Shown here: in pieces, positions 26,681 to 35,977 of the stretch | How the letters are laid out: each line of letters starts with the position of its first letter | How positions within the stretch are numbered: position 1 is the first letter of the stretch | Source of the DNA: Streptomyces sp. QL37 | Lineage (GTDB): Bacteria; Actinomycetota; Actinomycetes; Streptomycetales; Streptomycetaceae | Assembly: GCF_002941025.1 (NCBI RefSeq) | Contig: NZ_PTJS01000001.1 | Location: forward strand, 7,578,605 to 7,642,604 | Length of the DNA: 64,000 nucleotides | Direction: 5' to 3' | Position numbers and translations under genes: made by a program | The notes under the pieces: model-generated | The model's input: only the letters and a program-made list of their open reading frames with translations | Database searches by the model: none | Told to the model about the DNA's origin: nothing

Positions 26681-28309
26681 ATGAACCACTGCGCCGCCAC
26701 GCGCGGCGCATCACGCAGGGGGAGGTTCCACTTGAAGCGCACGGCAGTGCTCGGCTCGGCCGGCACTCTGATCGCGGGCACGCTCATAGCGGGGGCGATA
26801 GCCGCACCGGCCGCCGGTGCCGCCGGCCGGCACCACGGCGACCAGGAGGCGCGCGGTGTCCAGATCGCCGCGGCCCGGGCCACGAAGGCCGGAATCGACT
26901 GGACGGACTGTCCCGCCGACTGGGCGATCGCCGCGCCCATCCAGTGCGGCTGGGTGAGCGTTCCGCTCGACTACGCCAAGCCGAACGGCAAGCAGATCAA
27001 GCTCGCGGTCGACCGGCACGTCAGCACGGGCACGAAGGACGAACGCCAGGGCGCGCTCGTCTACAACCCCGGAGGCCCCGGTGGCTCGGGCATGGCGTTC
27101 CCGAAGCGCATCGTCACCAAGAACCCGCTCTGGACGAAGACCGCGAAGGCGTACGACTTCGTCGGCTTCGACCCGCGCGGCGTCGGCCACTCCGCGCCGA
27201 TCTCCTGCATCGATCCCCAGGAGTTCGTGAAGGCCCCGAAGGCCGATCCGGTACCGGACAGCGAGGCCGACAAGCGGGCCCAGCGCAAGCTCGCGGCCGA
27301 GTACGCCGACGGCTGCGCCGAGCGCAGCGGCGACATGCTGCCGCACATGACGACCCCCAACACCGCACGCGACCTGGATGTCATCCGCGCCGCGCTCGGT
27401 GAGAGGAAGCTCAACTTCCTGGGTGTCTCCTACGGCACCTACCTGGGCGCCGTCTACGGCACGCTCTTCCCGTCGCACGTACGCCGCATGGTCGTCGACA
27501 GCGTGGTCAACCCTGCGAAGGACAACATCTGGTACGAGGCCAACCTCAACCAGGACATCGCCTTCCAGACCCGCTGGAACGACTGGAAGGCGTGGGTCGC
27601 CGAGAACGACTCGGCCTACCACATCGGTGACACGCCGGAGAAGGTCGAGCAGGCGTGGCTGACCCTGCGAGCCGCGGCCAAGAAGCACCCGATCGGCGGC
27701 GTCCTCGGCCCCGCCGAGCTCACCGGATTCTTCCAGAGCGCGCCGTACTACGACTCCGCCTGGGCGCCCACCGCCCAGGTCTGGAGCGACTACCTGGGCG
27801 GCGACACCCAGGCGCTGATCGACGCCGCGGCACCCGACCTGTCGGACACCGCGGGCAACATCAGCTCGGAGAACAGCAACGCCGTGTACACGGCGGTCGA
27901 GTGCGCGGACGCCAAGTGGCCCACCAGCTGGAAGAAATGGGACCGCGACAACACCCGGCTGCACAAGGACCACCCGTTCATGACCTGGGCCAACGCCTGG
28001 ATGAACCTGCCGTGTGCGACCTGGCCGTCCAAGCAGCAGACTCCGCTGGACGTCCGCACCGGCAAGGGCCTGCCTCCGGTACTGATCGTGCAGTCCACAC
28101 GCGACGCCGCCACCCCGTACGAGGGCGCCGTCGAGCTGCACAAGCGCTTCAAGGGCTCCCGTCTCATCACCGAGAAGGGCGCCGGTTCGCACGGTGTCAC
28201 GGGCCTGGTCAACCCCTGCGTCAACGAGCGGGTGGACACCTACCTGCTCACCGGGAAGACCGACCGGCGCGATGTGACGTGCACCCCGCACGCCACACCG
28301 ACTCCGTGA
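26681..28309 (+). CDS. Secreted alpha/beta-hydrolase, tripeptidyl aminopeptidase type (SlpD/E-like)
   Basis: About 542 aa from ATG 26681 (GAAAGGA 13 nt upstream). A TTG at 26732 with an ideal GGGGGAGG six bases away may be the true start; it would give a cleaner signal peptide (TAVLGSAGTLIAGTLIAGAI, cleavage near AAGAAG). The mature part is an S33-type peptidase: oxyanion loop NPGGPGGSG, nucleophile GVSYGTYLG, a catalytic Asp in STRDAATPYEGA and His in GAGSHGV near the C-terminus, plus a TAP-like C-terminal domain. It probably trims N-terminal tripeptides from extracellular proteins. Confidence 0.92.
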   Translation: MNHCAATRGASRRGRFHLKRTAVLGSAGTLIAGTLIAGAIAAPAAGAAGRHHGDQEARGVQIAAARATKAGIDWTDCPADWAIAAPIQCGWVSVPLDYAKPNGKQIKLAVDRHVSTGTKDERQGALVYNPGGPGGSGMAFPKRIVTKNPLWTKTAKAYDFVGFDPRGVGHSAPISCIDPQEFVKAPKADPVPDSEADKRAQRKLAAEYADGCAERSGDMLPHMTTPNTARDLDVIRAALGERKLNFLGVSYGTYLGAVYGTLFPSHVRRMVVDSVVNPAKDNIWYEANLNQDIAFQTRWNDWKAWVAENDSAYHIGDTPEKVEQAWLTLRAAAKKHPIGGVLGPAELTGFFQSAPYYDSAWAPTAQVWSDYLGGDTQALIDAAAPDLSDTAGNISSENSNAVYTAVECADAKWPTSWKKWDRDNTRLHKDHPFMTWANAWMNLPCATWPSKQQTPLDVRTGKGLPPVLIVQSTRDAATPYEGAVELHKRFKGSRLITEKGAGSHGVTGLVNPCVNERVDTYLLTGKTDRRDVTCTPHATPTP

Positions 28310-28321
28310 TCACCACCTGAC

Positions 28322-28362
28322 GTGAGCGGGCGGCCGATGTCTTCCGGCGGCCGCCCGCTCAC
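28322..28362. terminator. Terminator hairpin between peptidase and epimerase
   Basis: Perfect 15-bp stem GTGAGCGGGCGGCCG / CGGCCGCCCGCTCAC with an 11-nt loop, 12 bp after the peptidase stop and just before the convergent epimerase stop. Works for both strands. Confidence 0.82.
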
Positions 28363-28385
28363 CCCCGGGCGGGGTGCACTGCCGC

Positions 28386-29435
28386 TCACGCCCCCCGGCC
28401 GTAGCGCTCCAGCCAGGCGTCCTCGGCCGCGTAGTCGAAGAGCGCCTCGCCGTAGTTGCGGGCCATCTTCGGGAAGGCCTGCTTCCAGTCACGTCCGTGC
28501 AGCTGTGCGACAAGCCATTCGACGGTCTGCGGCAGCGACTGGACATAATCCGTTACCGGGCGGTAGCCCAGCTCCCGTTCGGCGGCGGACATGTCGTAGA
28601 CCACGGGATGCGTACCGCTCCACGGCGTCTCCCCGATGCCACCCTCGGGCGGGGCACCGGCCACCAGCACCGTTTCGGTCTCCAGGCCGAGCACGTCGTC
28701 GACAGCAGCGCCGATCTCGGCGACGGTCGGCGCCCCCGGGTCCGCCGCGTTGAGCACCCGGGAAGCCGGACGCAGAGCGGCGAGGCGTATCAGCTCGGCG
28801 ATGTTGGACACATGGGCCGGATGGAAGCGGCTCGCCCCCTCGTACGCGAGGACCCGCCGCCGGCGTCCGTCCACCAGACGCTTGACGAAATACAGCTCGC
28901 GCGGCGTCCGGCAGTGCGCCCCGTGGATCGCGCCGGCCCGGAGCAGCGTCACCGGCAACGCGTCGCCGACCGCGAGCAGTTCCCGCTCCAGCGCGATCTT
29001 CCGCGTCCCGTACGACGCGTCCCCCGGGGTGACCGTGCCCTGGGTCTCCGGGACCGGCACGGGATACTCCGGGAAGCCGTCCGGCTCGCCCTGCGTGTCG
29101 AAACTCCGGCCCCTGTCGTCCTCGTACACCGCGCCGCTGGATATGACGATCGCGGAGCCGGCCCGGCCCGCGAGCCCGGCGAGCTGCGTGGCGTGGTCCG
29201 GGCCGAAGGCGACCATGTCGACCAGGACGTCGCAGCCGTCGCCGAGCGCCGCCTCCAGGGCCCCCTTCTCCTCGCGGTCCACCGCGACGGTGCGGACCCC
29301 CTCGTCCCAGCCGCTGTCCCGGCCGCCTCCGCGTGAGGCCGCGGTCACCTCCCAGCCGTCCTCGGCCAGAGCCCGCACCACGGGGCGGCCGATCTGTCCC
29401 GTGGCTCCCAGCACGAAAGCTCGTCCTCTGCTCAT
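28386..29435 (-). CDS. NAD-dependent epimerase/dehydratase (extended SDR)
   Basis: 349 aa. Rossmann start AFVLGATGQIGRPVVRALAE with GATGQIG at 10-16, AIVISSGAVYED (Ser/Tyr region), a YGTRK motif matching the SDR YxxxK, and FHPAHVSNIAELI. It resembles sugar-nucleotide epimerases and reductases; with a C-terminal substrate domain ending YGEALFDYAAEDAWLERYG. Substrate unknown. ATG at 29435. Followed downstream by the terminator hairpin; plsC-like gene lies 65 bp upstream. Confidence 0.9.
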   Translation of the reverse strand: MSRGRAFVLGATGQIGRPVVRALAEDGWEVTAASRGGGRDSGWDEGVRTVAVDREEKGALEAALGDGCDVLVDMVAFGPDHATQLAGLAGRAGSAIVISSGAVYEDDRGRSFDTQGEPDGFPEYPVPVPETQGTVTPGDASYGTRKIALERELLAVGDALPVTLLRAGAIHGAHCRTPRELYFVKRLVDGRRRRVLAYEGASRFHPAHVSNIAELIRLAALRPASRVLNAADPGAPTVAEIGAAVDDVLGLETETVLVAGAPPEGGIGETPWSGTHPVVYDMSAAERELGYRPVTDYVQSLPQTVEWLVAQLHGRDWKQAFPKMARNYGEALFDYAAEDAWLERYGRGA

Positions 29436-29500
29436 GCGGGAAACGCTATGGCGGCCTCAGCTGCCGGACCAGTGAAATCGGCCCTCAGCAGATTCCCCGC

Positions 29501-30211
29501 TCAGCGTGGCCGACGTGGGAACTTCCTGGTCTCCTCGGCCTGCGCCGCCTTCGCCTTGACCGCGTACTCGTCGACGTACTCCTGTCCGGAGAGGGCGAGA
29601 ATGGCGTACATGATCTCGTCCGTGACCGCCCGGATCGCGGCCTTCTGGTCCTCCAGGCCGGCGTAGCGCGAGAAGTCCAGCGGCTCCCCGAACCGGATCG
29701 TGACCCGCTTGACCTTCGGCATCTTCTGTCCGGGCGGCTGGATCTCGAACGTGCCGACCATCGCGCAGGGGATGACCGGCACGCCCGCCCTGATCGCCAT
29801 CACCGCGACCCCGACCTTGCCCTTGTAGAGCCGCCCGTCGTGCGAGCGGGTGCCCTCGGGATAGATGCCGAGCAGTTCACCCTTGCTCAGCACCCCGAGC
29901 CCCTCGCGGATGGCCGCCTGTCCCGCTTCCTTGCCGGACCGGTCCACGGGGATCTGCCCGATGCTGTGGAAGAACGCGGCGGTCAGCTTGCCCTTGATAC
30001 CGGGGCCGGTGAAGTACTCGGCCTTCGCGAGGAACGTGATGCGGCGCTTGAGGATCGCGGGCATCAGGAAGTGGTCGGAGAAGGAGAGATGGTTGCCCGC
30101 GACGATGGCGGCACCGTCGTCGGGGATGTGCTCCAGCCCCTCGATGCGGGGCCGGAACACCAGCCGGAGCAGGGGGCCCAGCACGACGTATTTCAGGACG
30201 TAATAGAACAC
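29501..30211 (-). CDS. 1-acyl-sn-glycerol-3-phosphate acyltransferase (PlsC family)
   Basis: 236 aa, GTG start at 30211 with AGGAG 8-9 nt upstream. The acyltransferase blocks are in order: NHLSFSD at 40-46 (catalytic His and Asp), ITFLAKAEYF, GQIPVDRSG, IYPEGTRS near 115 (phosphate binding) and VPVIPCAMVGT. N-terminal hydrophobic segment (YYVLKYVVLGPLLRLVF) anchors it to the membrane. It makes phosphatidic acid, or a related acylated lipid. The C-terminus is a Lys/Ala/Glu-rich helix ending in KFPRRPR. Confidence 0.93.
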   Translation of the reverse strand: MFYYVLKYVVLGPLLRLVFRPRIEGLEHIPDDGAAIVAGNHLSFSDHFLMPAILKRRITFLAKAEYFTGPGIKGKLTAAFFHSIGQIPVDRSGKEAGQAAIREGLGVLSKGELLGIYPEGTRSHDGRLYKGKVGVAVMAIRAGVPVIPCAMVGTFEIQPPGQKMPKVKRVTIRFGEPLDFSRYAGLEDQKAAIRAVTDEIMYAILALSGQEYVDEYAVKAKAAQAEETRKFPRRPR

Positions 30212-30546
30212 GGCATCTCTCCTATCCTTCTGGACCGGGCTGGTGGCCGCGTTCTGCCAGGTCGCACACGGTGTTGTCGCTCTTGGCCGAATCGACGGCG
30301 CAGCGGGCCGCGGACCGGCCTCATCGGACTGGTACCCACTCCTCGTCGCCTCACCTGACGCGTCGACAGTCGGCGGTCCGTGCAGGCACGTCGCTTCTGC
30401 CGGTGATCGATCGTAGCCCTGTTCCGGGCACATCCGGGAAGCAGCGCGGAAGGGTCCTCCGCAGTGCGCCGGAAGACCCCTGCCGGTCGCTTCGAGCCTT
30501 CCTGACCGTCGGAGGTCCGGGGCTGTGTGCGTCCGGGGCCCGGGCG
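30212..30546. other. Intergenic region, no gene seen
   Basis: 335 bp between the PlsC start and the stop of the caspase/STAND gene, both on the minus strand. It must hold the plsC promoter and any terminator of the caspase operon. I see no convincing ORF, long hairpin or repeat in it. Confidence 0.6.
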
Positions 30547-33500
30547 TCAGCCGCAGGACGCGCGGTAGGCAAGGTGCGGGAACAACTGCCGCCACCGGTC
30601 CTCGGGGACGCTCGAGGGATAGGACGTGCACAGGTCCTCGTAGAGTCCGTCGGTGGCGAAGTCGAGCACATAGGTCGTCTCCGGCGTCAGGCCGGAGGTG
30701 TCGGAGCCGGTGACGGCCAGCCACCGGGGGCCCTGCGCCGGGTCTCCCGGCGGCACCCGGACGTCGCTCGCCCTCTCCACGGTGAAGAGCTCGGGGGTCT
30801 TCCACCGTCCGTCCTTCCCGACCGAATAGACGCGGTAGGGCTCGCTCGTCACGGCGTGGCGGGCGTCAGAGGTCATACTGATCGAGCTGACCTCGCGGTC
30901 GAACAGTAGGTCGTGGTCCTGCTTCCGGGGAGCTGCCGGATCCGAGACGTCCCAGAACTCGACGCTTCCGTCGGCCCTGGCCGCCGCCAACTGATCCTTT
31001 CCCATGGGGAAGTAGCCCCCGGGAGCTGCCGGAAGCGAAGCTCCCTTGACGGGGTGCGTGGGGCGGGAGAGATCGTAGAGCTGAATGTCGTCACCCGCCG
31101 CCTCCGTGACGAGCAGCTGGGACGATTCGTGGTACATGGCGCCGCTCATCAATGCCGCGTCCTTGATAAGACCGCCCTTGCGGGGCCGGGTGGGGTCGGA
31201 CACGTCCCAGAACCTGATGTGCTCGCCGTCCTCCACCGTGGCCAGAGAGCGTTCTCCCGCGAACCACAGGCTTCCCGTGCTCCCGAGCGAGCTGCTCGCC
31301 CTCACTCCGATCGTGCCCCGGAGCACGGGTCTCGCCGGGTCCCGGATGTCCCAGAGAGCGGTGTCCGGTTCCTCGTGCGAGCCCACCGCGAGGAGCATGC
31401 CGTCGGGACTCACCGCGATGCTCGGGACGTCGGCGGTGAACGGGATGCCGGAACTCCTCTTCACGCTGCCGTCGGGCCGCAACTGCCAGATCTGGAGGGT
31501 GTGGTCCAGCTTTCCGGCCCAGTGGTGGGCGAGGAACACCGGCGACTCGCGCCGGTTCAGGAAGAACTTCGCCTCCCATCCGCCGGGCAGGGCGTACCGG
31601 ACCTTCGGCTTCTTCAGGTCGCTCACATCCCACACCCTGGTGGTGCGGGTGAAGTCCGACTCCGTCTCCATGGTGATGACCAGGTCACCGTCGGCGCTGA
31701 ACGGACTGGTGCCCGTCTGGGGCGCTACGTGGATGCCGCCCGCGATCCCCGGTGCCAACGGCCGGTCGGGCCACACCCGTATCTCTCCGCCCACCTCGCC
31801 GGCCGCCAGGTACCTGCTGTCCGGGCTGAACGCGACCGACTGGGACGGTTCGCCCGTCGGCAGGTCGACCCCGGACATGCCGTCCACCAGGTCCGACAAC
31901 TTCTCGGCCGCGTCGGTCCGGTGGACACCGTTGTCGCGGTCGGCGCCTGCCAGGAACCGGCCGTCCTCGCTGAAGGCCAGCGAGGGCACGCCGAGGTGGT
32001 CCCTGCCGAAAGTGTCCCCGTAATCCTTCACCTCCACGCGTCGCAGATCCCGCCCGTTCACCACCTCCCAGAAGGCGATCCTGCCCGCTGCGCCGGTTGC
32101 GACCACCAGGTTCCGGCGGGGGGCGGCGGCCACCGCCATGACCGTCTCGGCCGGTTCCGTGTCCCGCAGCACGGGCCGGTCCGGGTCGCCGATGTCCCAG
32201 AGCCGTACCTGCGCAGGCTGTCCGCTGTCCGCGTCCCCGCTGCTGCCGTTGCCCGTGATCAGACGGCCCCCGTCGCGGGTGAAGGCCAGAGAGATCAGAG
32301 GCGCCTCGGCGACCGTCCGCTGGGCACGCAACGCCGGACGCACGGGATCGGCCACGTTCCACAGCCGTAGCAGTCCGTTGTGGCTGCCCGCCGCGAGGGT
32401 GCGGCCGTCCTTGCTGAAGGCCAGCGTGTACGTCACCCGGTGGGTGAGTGGCACCGAGGAGAGCCGCTTCGGCTTCTGCGGGTCGGCGGTGTCCCACAAC
32501 GTCAGTTCGTCCGCCGACTGTGCGGCGAGGATCCGCGAGCGCGGATGGTAGGCGATGACCGGACTGCTCTTCAGGGCGAAGCGTCCCGCTTCCACGGGGT
32601 CGGTCGGAGAGGACACGTCCCACAGCTGGACCCTGCCGCCGCCCTTGGCCCTGTTGCTCCGGTGACTGGCTGCCAGGACCTCGCCGTCCGGACTGTAGGC
32701 AAGGTTGAGAACCGCCTCGCGATGTGGCGTCGCCGGCGCGAGACGGGCCGGGGTGACGGTCATCGACGCCGCGTACAGGCTGGAGCGGGTCTCCGGAGTC
32801 ACCGCCGTCCGGTACGCGGCCAGGCTGAGCGGGAGCGCGATCTGCGGGTCGCGTTCGCGCATGGCGTCGGCCCGGGCGGCCAGCTCCCTGGCGATCAGGC
32901 TCTTCTCCCGGCTCGCCGCCTGTCCGTTCTCGTGGAACGCCCACCCGAAGAGGGAAGCCGCCACCAGCGTCAGGGCCGAAAGGGAGGCGATCCACGCCCG
33001 CGTGACGAGACGCCGCCGACGCTGCGCGTGGTCGCTCGCGGTGACGAATTCCCCCACCACGTGCGGAACGGGCACACGGACCACCGCCGGTGCGGCTGTC
33101 ACGGGCGGGCCGTCGGCGGCCACATGGGTGGTCCCCCCGGACGGAAGACCGTCCGGAGCCCGCGAAGTCTTCCGGGATGGCCGGATGGTCTCGGTGGTGA
33201 GCTTCTTCGCCTCCTCCAGGGCGTCGCCCTGGTAGAGGCCGCTCGGTTTCCGTCCGCCCTCGGCCCAGCCTTCCGCCGCCGCGCTCAGGCGCCGGAGTCT
33301 CAGCAGGTCGTCCCGCACCTCGTCGATCCAGCCGCTGAGCCTGCTCCACGCGTGCAGCAGCGAATCGTGGCCGAGTTGCGCGCCGTCCTGTTCGTCGACG
33401 ACGACCAGACGGGCATCCGCCAGCCGGCGCAGCAGGTCCTCGTTCCCGGACAGCTCGCCCGGCGACACCCGGCGACGGAACAGCCGCCCCTCACCGTCTG

Positions 33501-35259
33501 CGACGTGGACCATGGCCAGCAGGAGGCTCCGCAGAGCCGCGCGCCCGCCGTCGTCGAGAGAGTCGTGGATCCTGTCTGCGGCCGTGGCCACCGCGCCCCG
33601 GATGCCTCCCGCGGCGGCGTATCCGGCATAGGTCAGGGTCGTGCCCCGGCGCCGCAGCCAGATCTCGGGGAGGGCGTAGGCCAGGAAGGGCAGCGCTGCG
33701 GCGTCACCCGTGGCGCCTCGTTCCTCGTTCACGTCGCGCCGCAGGAGCTGCGGCACACCCTCCTCCCACCGCAGGCCCGCGTACTCCGCCGGGCGTACGA
33801 TCGCGTCCTCGACCTCCTCGTCGGCCAGTGCGGGCACAGCGAAGTGGCCCGGCCGTACGACGGGCGCCAGACGCGGGTCGCTCAGGGCCTCGCCGTAGTA
33901 GTCGGCGCGCAGGGCGAGGACGAGGCGAGGGCCGGGGATCGCGTCCCCGGCCCCCTCCTCGTCCGTTCCTGCGGTGAGAGCGGCGGCGAACCGCTCACGT
34001 TCGGCCTCGTCCGAGCACAGAGTGAAGTACTCCTCGAGCTGGTCGACGACGAGGAGACGCGGGGCCTGCCCGGCCACGGCCCCCGCCGGCCGGCTGAAGC
34101 GTCCCCGCTCAAGATCCCGTACGACGTCGGAGGGGGCCCTGCCCACTGCCGCCGCCCAAGCCTCGGCGAGCGTCTGGAAGGGGCGTTCACCAGGCGCGGG
34201 CACCAGCCGGACGGGACCGAGCCCCGCCTGCTCCGCGACGACGGTGAGCCCCGCCCGCAGGAGCGAGGACTTGCCGACCCCCGAGGGCCCCACCAGGACC
34301 ACCGGTTCACCGGGTTGCGCCCGCTGGACACGCCGCAGCAGCTCCTGGGTCAGCGCCTCCCGGCCGAAGAAGAGACGGTGCTGCTCGGGGAGGAAGGGGA
34401 GGATGCCGGGGTAGGGGCAGGCGGCATCCGCGTTCGGGGCGTCGGCCGCCCGCTGTCCCGTGCCCGGCCCCGGCACCGGCTCGTAGCGCGGGTTGACGGC
34501 GAGGGTCAGCTCGCTCAAGCGCGCGGTGCCACCGCCGTACGGGCGGGCGGCGCTCCCCTGGAGTCGCTGGTCGAGCAGCCGGTAGACGCCACCCAGCGTC
34601 AGCCACCTCGGGCCGCCCGCATCACCCTCCCGCAGAAGGCTGAGCACCTGACCGCTGAACAAGGTGTGCTGTGCGTCCGGCGGGGCGTACGCCAGCGTGT
34701 TGCGCATGGCTGAGGCGAGCAGGTAGCTGCCGGTGGGCCGGGCGCCGGCGAACGGGTCCGTGCCGGCCGGCCGGCGGGGCTCCTGGGCGTTCCCCGCGAA
34801 GCAGCAGTCGAGGATCACGACCGGGTCGGCTGCGGCGTCGCTCAGGTAGCGCTCGATCTCCGTGTAGGGGACGGAGTGCGCCACGTCGGCCTGGGACTTC
34901 GTGGTGGCCGTCGCCAGGTAGAGCTGCTGACCGGGGCCGCGCAGCCCGTGGCCGACGAAGTAGAGGAGGACGGTACCGCGCTCGTACCGCGCCTCGGTGG
35001 GCTCGGCCCGGCCGATGGCCGTCGCGAGTGCCTCCAGGACATCGCTCGGTGACGTCGGATCGGTGAGCAGCGTGACCCGATCGCCCATGCCGCACACCGT
35101 GCTGAGTGTCTCGGCGACATCGCGCGCCGAACGGAGGGCGGACGGCAGAGCGGGCAGTTGCTGCCCCGGGTGGCTCGCCGTCCCGACCACGAGCGCGTGG
35201 CAGCCGCCCGCAGCCAGGTCGGCTCTCACCGGCAGATCCGGAACGTCCCCCCGTGCCAC
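30547..35259 (-). CDS. Caspase-like protease / nSTAND1 NTPase / TM / WD40 repeat protein
   Basis: 1570 aa, GTG start 2 bp after the EACC1-like stop. Domains in order: caspase-like peptidase C14 at about 15-250 with catalytic His104 (LYFVGHGLRG) and Cys153 (VVILDCCFAG); an nSTAND1 NTPase at about 282-690, beginning PYPGILPFLPEQHRLFFGRE, Walker A VGPSGVGKSS (K330), Walker B RLLVVDQLEEYF (D406); a single transmembrane helix at about 755-775; a short helical linker; then about ten WD-type repeats to the C-terminus with a recurring LWDV-x-DPxxP edge. This is the design of bacterial NTP-driven immunity or programmed-death sensors: WD40 recognises, STAND oligomerises, caspase cleaves. Trigger and target unknown. 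Confidence 0.92.
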   Translation of the reverse strand: MARGDVPDLPVRADLAAGGCHALVVGTASHPGQQLPALPSALRSARDVAETLSTVCGMGDRVTLLTDPTSPSDVLEALATAIGRAEPTEARYERGTVLLYFVGHGLRGPGQQLYLATATTKSQADVAHSVPYTEIERYLSDAAADPVVILDCCFAGNAQEPRRPAGTDPFAGARPTGSYLLASAMRNTLAYAPPDAQHTLFSGQVLSLLREGDAGGPRWLTLGGVYRLLDQRLQGSAARPYGGGTARLSELTLAVNPRYEPVPGPGTGQRAADAPNADAACPYPGILPFLPEQHRLFFGREALTQELLRRVQRAQPGEPVVLVGPSGVGKSSLLRAGLTVVAEQAGLGPVRLVPAPGERPFQTLAEAWAAAVGRAPSDVVRDLERGRFSRPAGAVAGQAPRLLVVDQLEEYFTLCSDEAERERFAAALTAGTDEEGAGDAIPGPRLVLALRADYYGEALSDPRLAPVVRPGHFAVPALADEEVEDAIVRPAEYAGLRWEEGVPQLLRRDVNEERGATGDAAALPFLAYALPEIWLRRRGTTLTYAGYAAAGGIRGAVATAADRIHDSLDDGGRAALRSLLLAMVHVADGEGRLFRRRVSPGELSGNEDLLRRLADARLVVVDEQDGAQLGHDSLLHAWSRLSGWIDEVRDDLLRLRRLSAAAEGWAEGGRKPSGLYQGDALEEAKKLTTETIRPSRKTSRAPDGLPSGGTTHVAADGPPVTAAPAVVRVPVPHVVGEFVTASDHAQRRRRLVTRAWIASLSALTLVAASLFGWAFHENGQAASREKSLIARELAARADAMRERDPQIALPLSLAAYRTAVTPETRSSLYAASMTVTPARLAPATPHREAVLNLAYSPDGEVLAASHRSNRAKGGGRVQLWDVSSPTDPVEAGRFALKSSPVIAYHPRSRILAAQSADELTLWDTADPQKPKRLSSVPLTHRVTYTLAFSKDGRTLAAGSHNGLLRLWNVADPVRPALRAQRTVAEAPLISLAFTRDGGRLITGNGSSGDADSGQPAQVRLWDIGDPDRPVLRDTEPAETVMAVAAAPRRNLVVATGAAGRIAFWEVVNGRDLRRVEVKDYGDTFGRDHLGVPSLAFSEDGRFLAGADRDNGVHRTDAAEKLSDLVDGMSGVDLPTGEPSQSVAFSPDSRYLAAGEVGGEIRVWPDRPLAPGIAGGIHVAPQTGTSPFSADGDLVITMETESDFTRTTRVWDVSDLKKPKVRYALPGGWEAKFFLNRRESPVFLAHHWAGKLDHTLQIWQLRPDGSVKRSSGIPFTADVPSIAVSPDGMLLAVGSHEEPDTALWDIRDPARPVLRGTIGVRASSSLGSTGSLWFAGERSLATVEDGEHIRFWDVSDPTRPRKGGLIKDAALMSGAMYHESSQLLVTEAAGDDIQLYDLSRPTHPVKGASLPAAPGGYFPMGKDQLAAARADGSVEFWDVSDPAAPRKQDHDLLFDREVSSISMTSDARHAVTSEPYRVYSVGKDGRWKTPELFTVERASDVRVPPGDPAQGPRWLAVTGSDTSGLTPETTYVLDFATDGLYEDLCTSYPSSVPEDRWRQLFPHLAYRASCG

Positions 35260-35261
35260 GG

Positions 35262-35750
35262 TCAGCCCGCTTCAGGGGAAGGGCCGGTACGCCCGGCGTC
35301 CTGCGTCGCGCCTGCTGTCTCCTGGCTTCCCGGCGGTTCCGGAGGCCGTATCCCTCCCGGCTCCGCCTGCGTCCGCTGCTCCTGCCGGAGCGCTGCGGCC
35401 ACCCGCTCGGCCAGCTCACTCGTGCCTTCGGCGGTGAGCCCTCGCACCTTCTCCGAGGAGACCACGACCTGGGTACCGTCCGGCAGCGTGAGGGTGACCG
35501 TCTGATTGCCCCGCCGGCCCTGCAGCCACACCACCACGGCCGCTCCCACGGCTGCCGTCGGACCGCCGGGAGCCAGCAGCAGCGAGATCAGCTCTCCCAG
35601 CGCTCCCATGGCTCCGCCCGACGGTGTGCCAGGCGCTTCCCGGCGGACGAATACGCGCAGATCAGGGTCCTGGCGAAGCCACCGGTAGAGATCGTCCGAG
35701 GCCCCGGCCCCGTCTCTGTCCCCGGCGTCGACGGCCAGTGTCACTCTCAT
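35262..35750 (-). CDS. EACC1-like (effector-associated constant component) small protein
   Basis: 162 aa. Pattern of EACC1 proteins predicted by comparative genomics to accompany STAND/caspase-type conflict modules in multicellular actinobacteria: an N-terminal YRWLRQDPDLR segment (22-32), a hydrophobic Gly/Ala stretch at about 47-76 (GALGELISLLLAPGGPTAAV) that could cross or touch the membrane, then VWLQGRRGNQTVTLTLPDGT and a helix. The C-terminal ~45 residues are Pro/Gln/Glu-rich and disordered. ATG at 35750; stop is 2 bp from the caspase gene start, so the two form an operon. EACC1 assignment is by eye and needs a profile search. Confidence 0.78.
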   Translation of the reverse strand: MRVTLAVDAGDRDGAGASDDLYRWLRQDPDLRVFVRREAPGTPSGGAMGALGELISLLLAPGGPTAAVGAAVVVWLQGRRGNQTVTLTLPDGTQVVVSSEKVRGLTAEGTSELAERVAAALRQEQRTQAEPGGIRPPEPPGSQETAGATQDAGRTGPSPEAG

Positions 35751-35977
35751 CTTTGCTGCCCTTCACGTGCAAGGCGGTACAGGAGCTCTCAACTGTCCGC
35801 AATAAAAGGCAAGTTGGCAATGTGAAAACGCGCCTCGACGGCGGCTGGCCCGAACCGGGCAAGACGGAAGCGACCGCGACTTACAGGCGGGACCGGTGGG
35901 GCAGCCTTCCGGGGCCGAGCAGGCTGTGTCCCCGAGCGTTGTTCACGCGAGCTCCGGGCGGGGCGATCTGCCGGCCC

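Noticed and set aside
28310..28385. Attachment site or mobile-element border
   Set aside because: Only a terminator hairpin; no integrase, tRNA or direct repeats nearby.
32380..34713. Long plus-strand ORF of 777 codons opposite the caspase/STAND gene
   Set aside because: Antisense to intact STAND domain; His/Arg/Gly-rich composition without domain.
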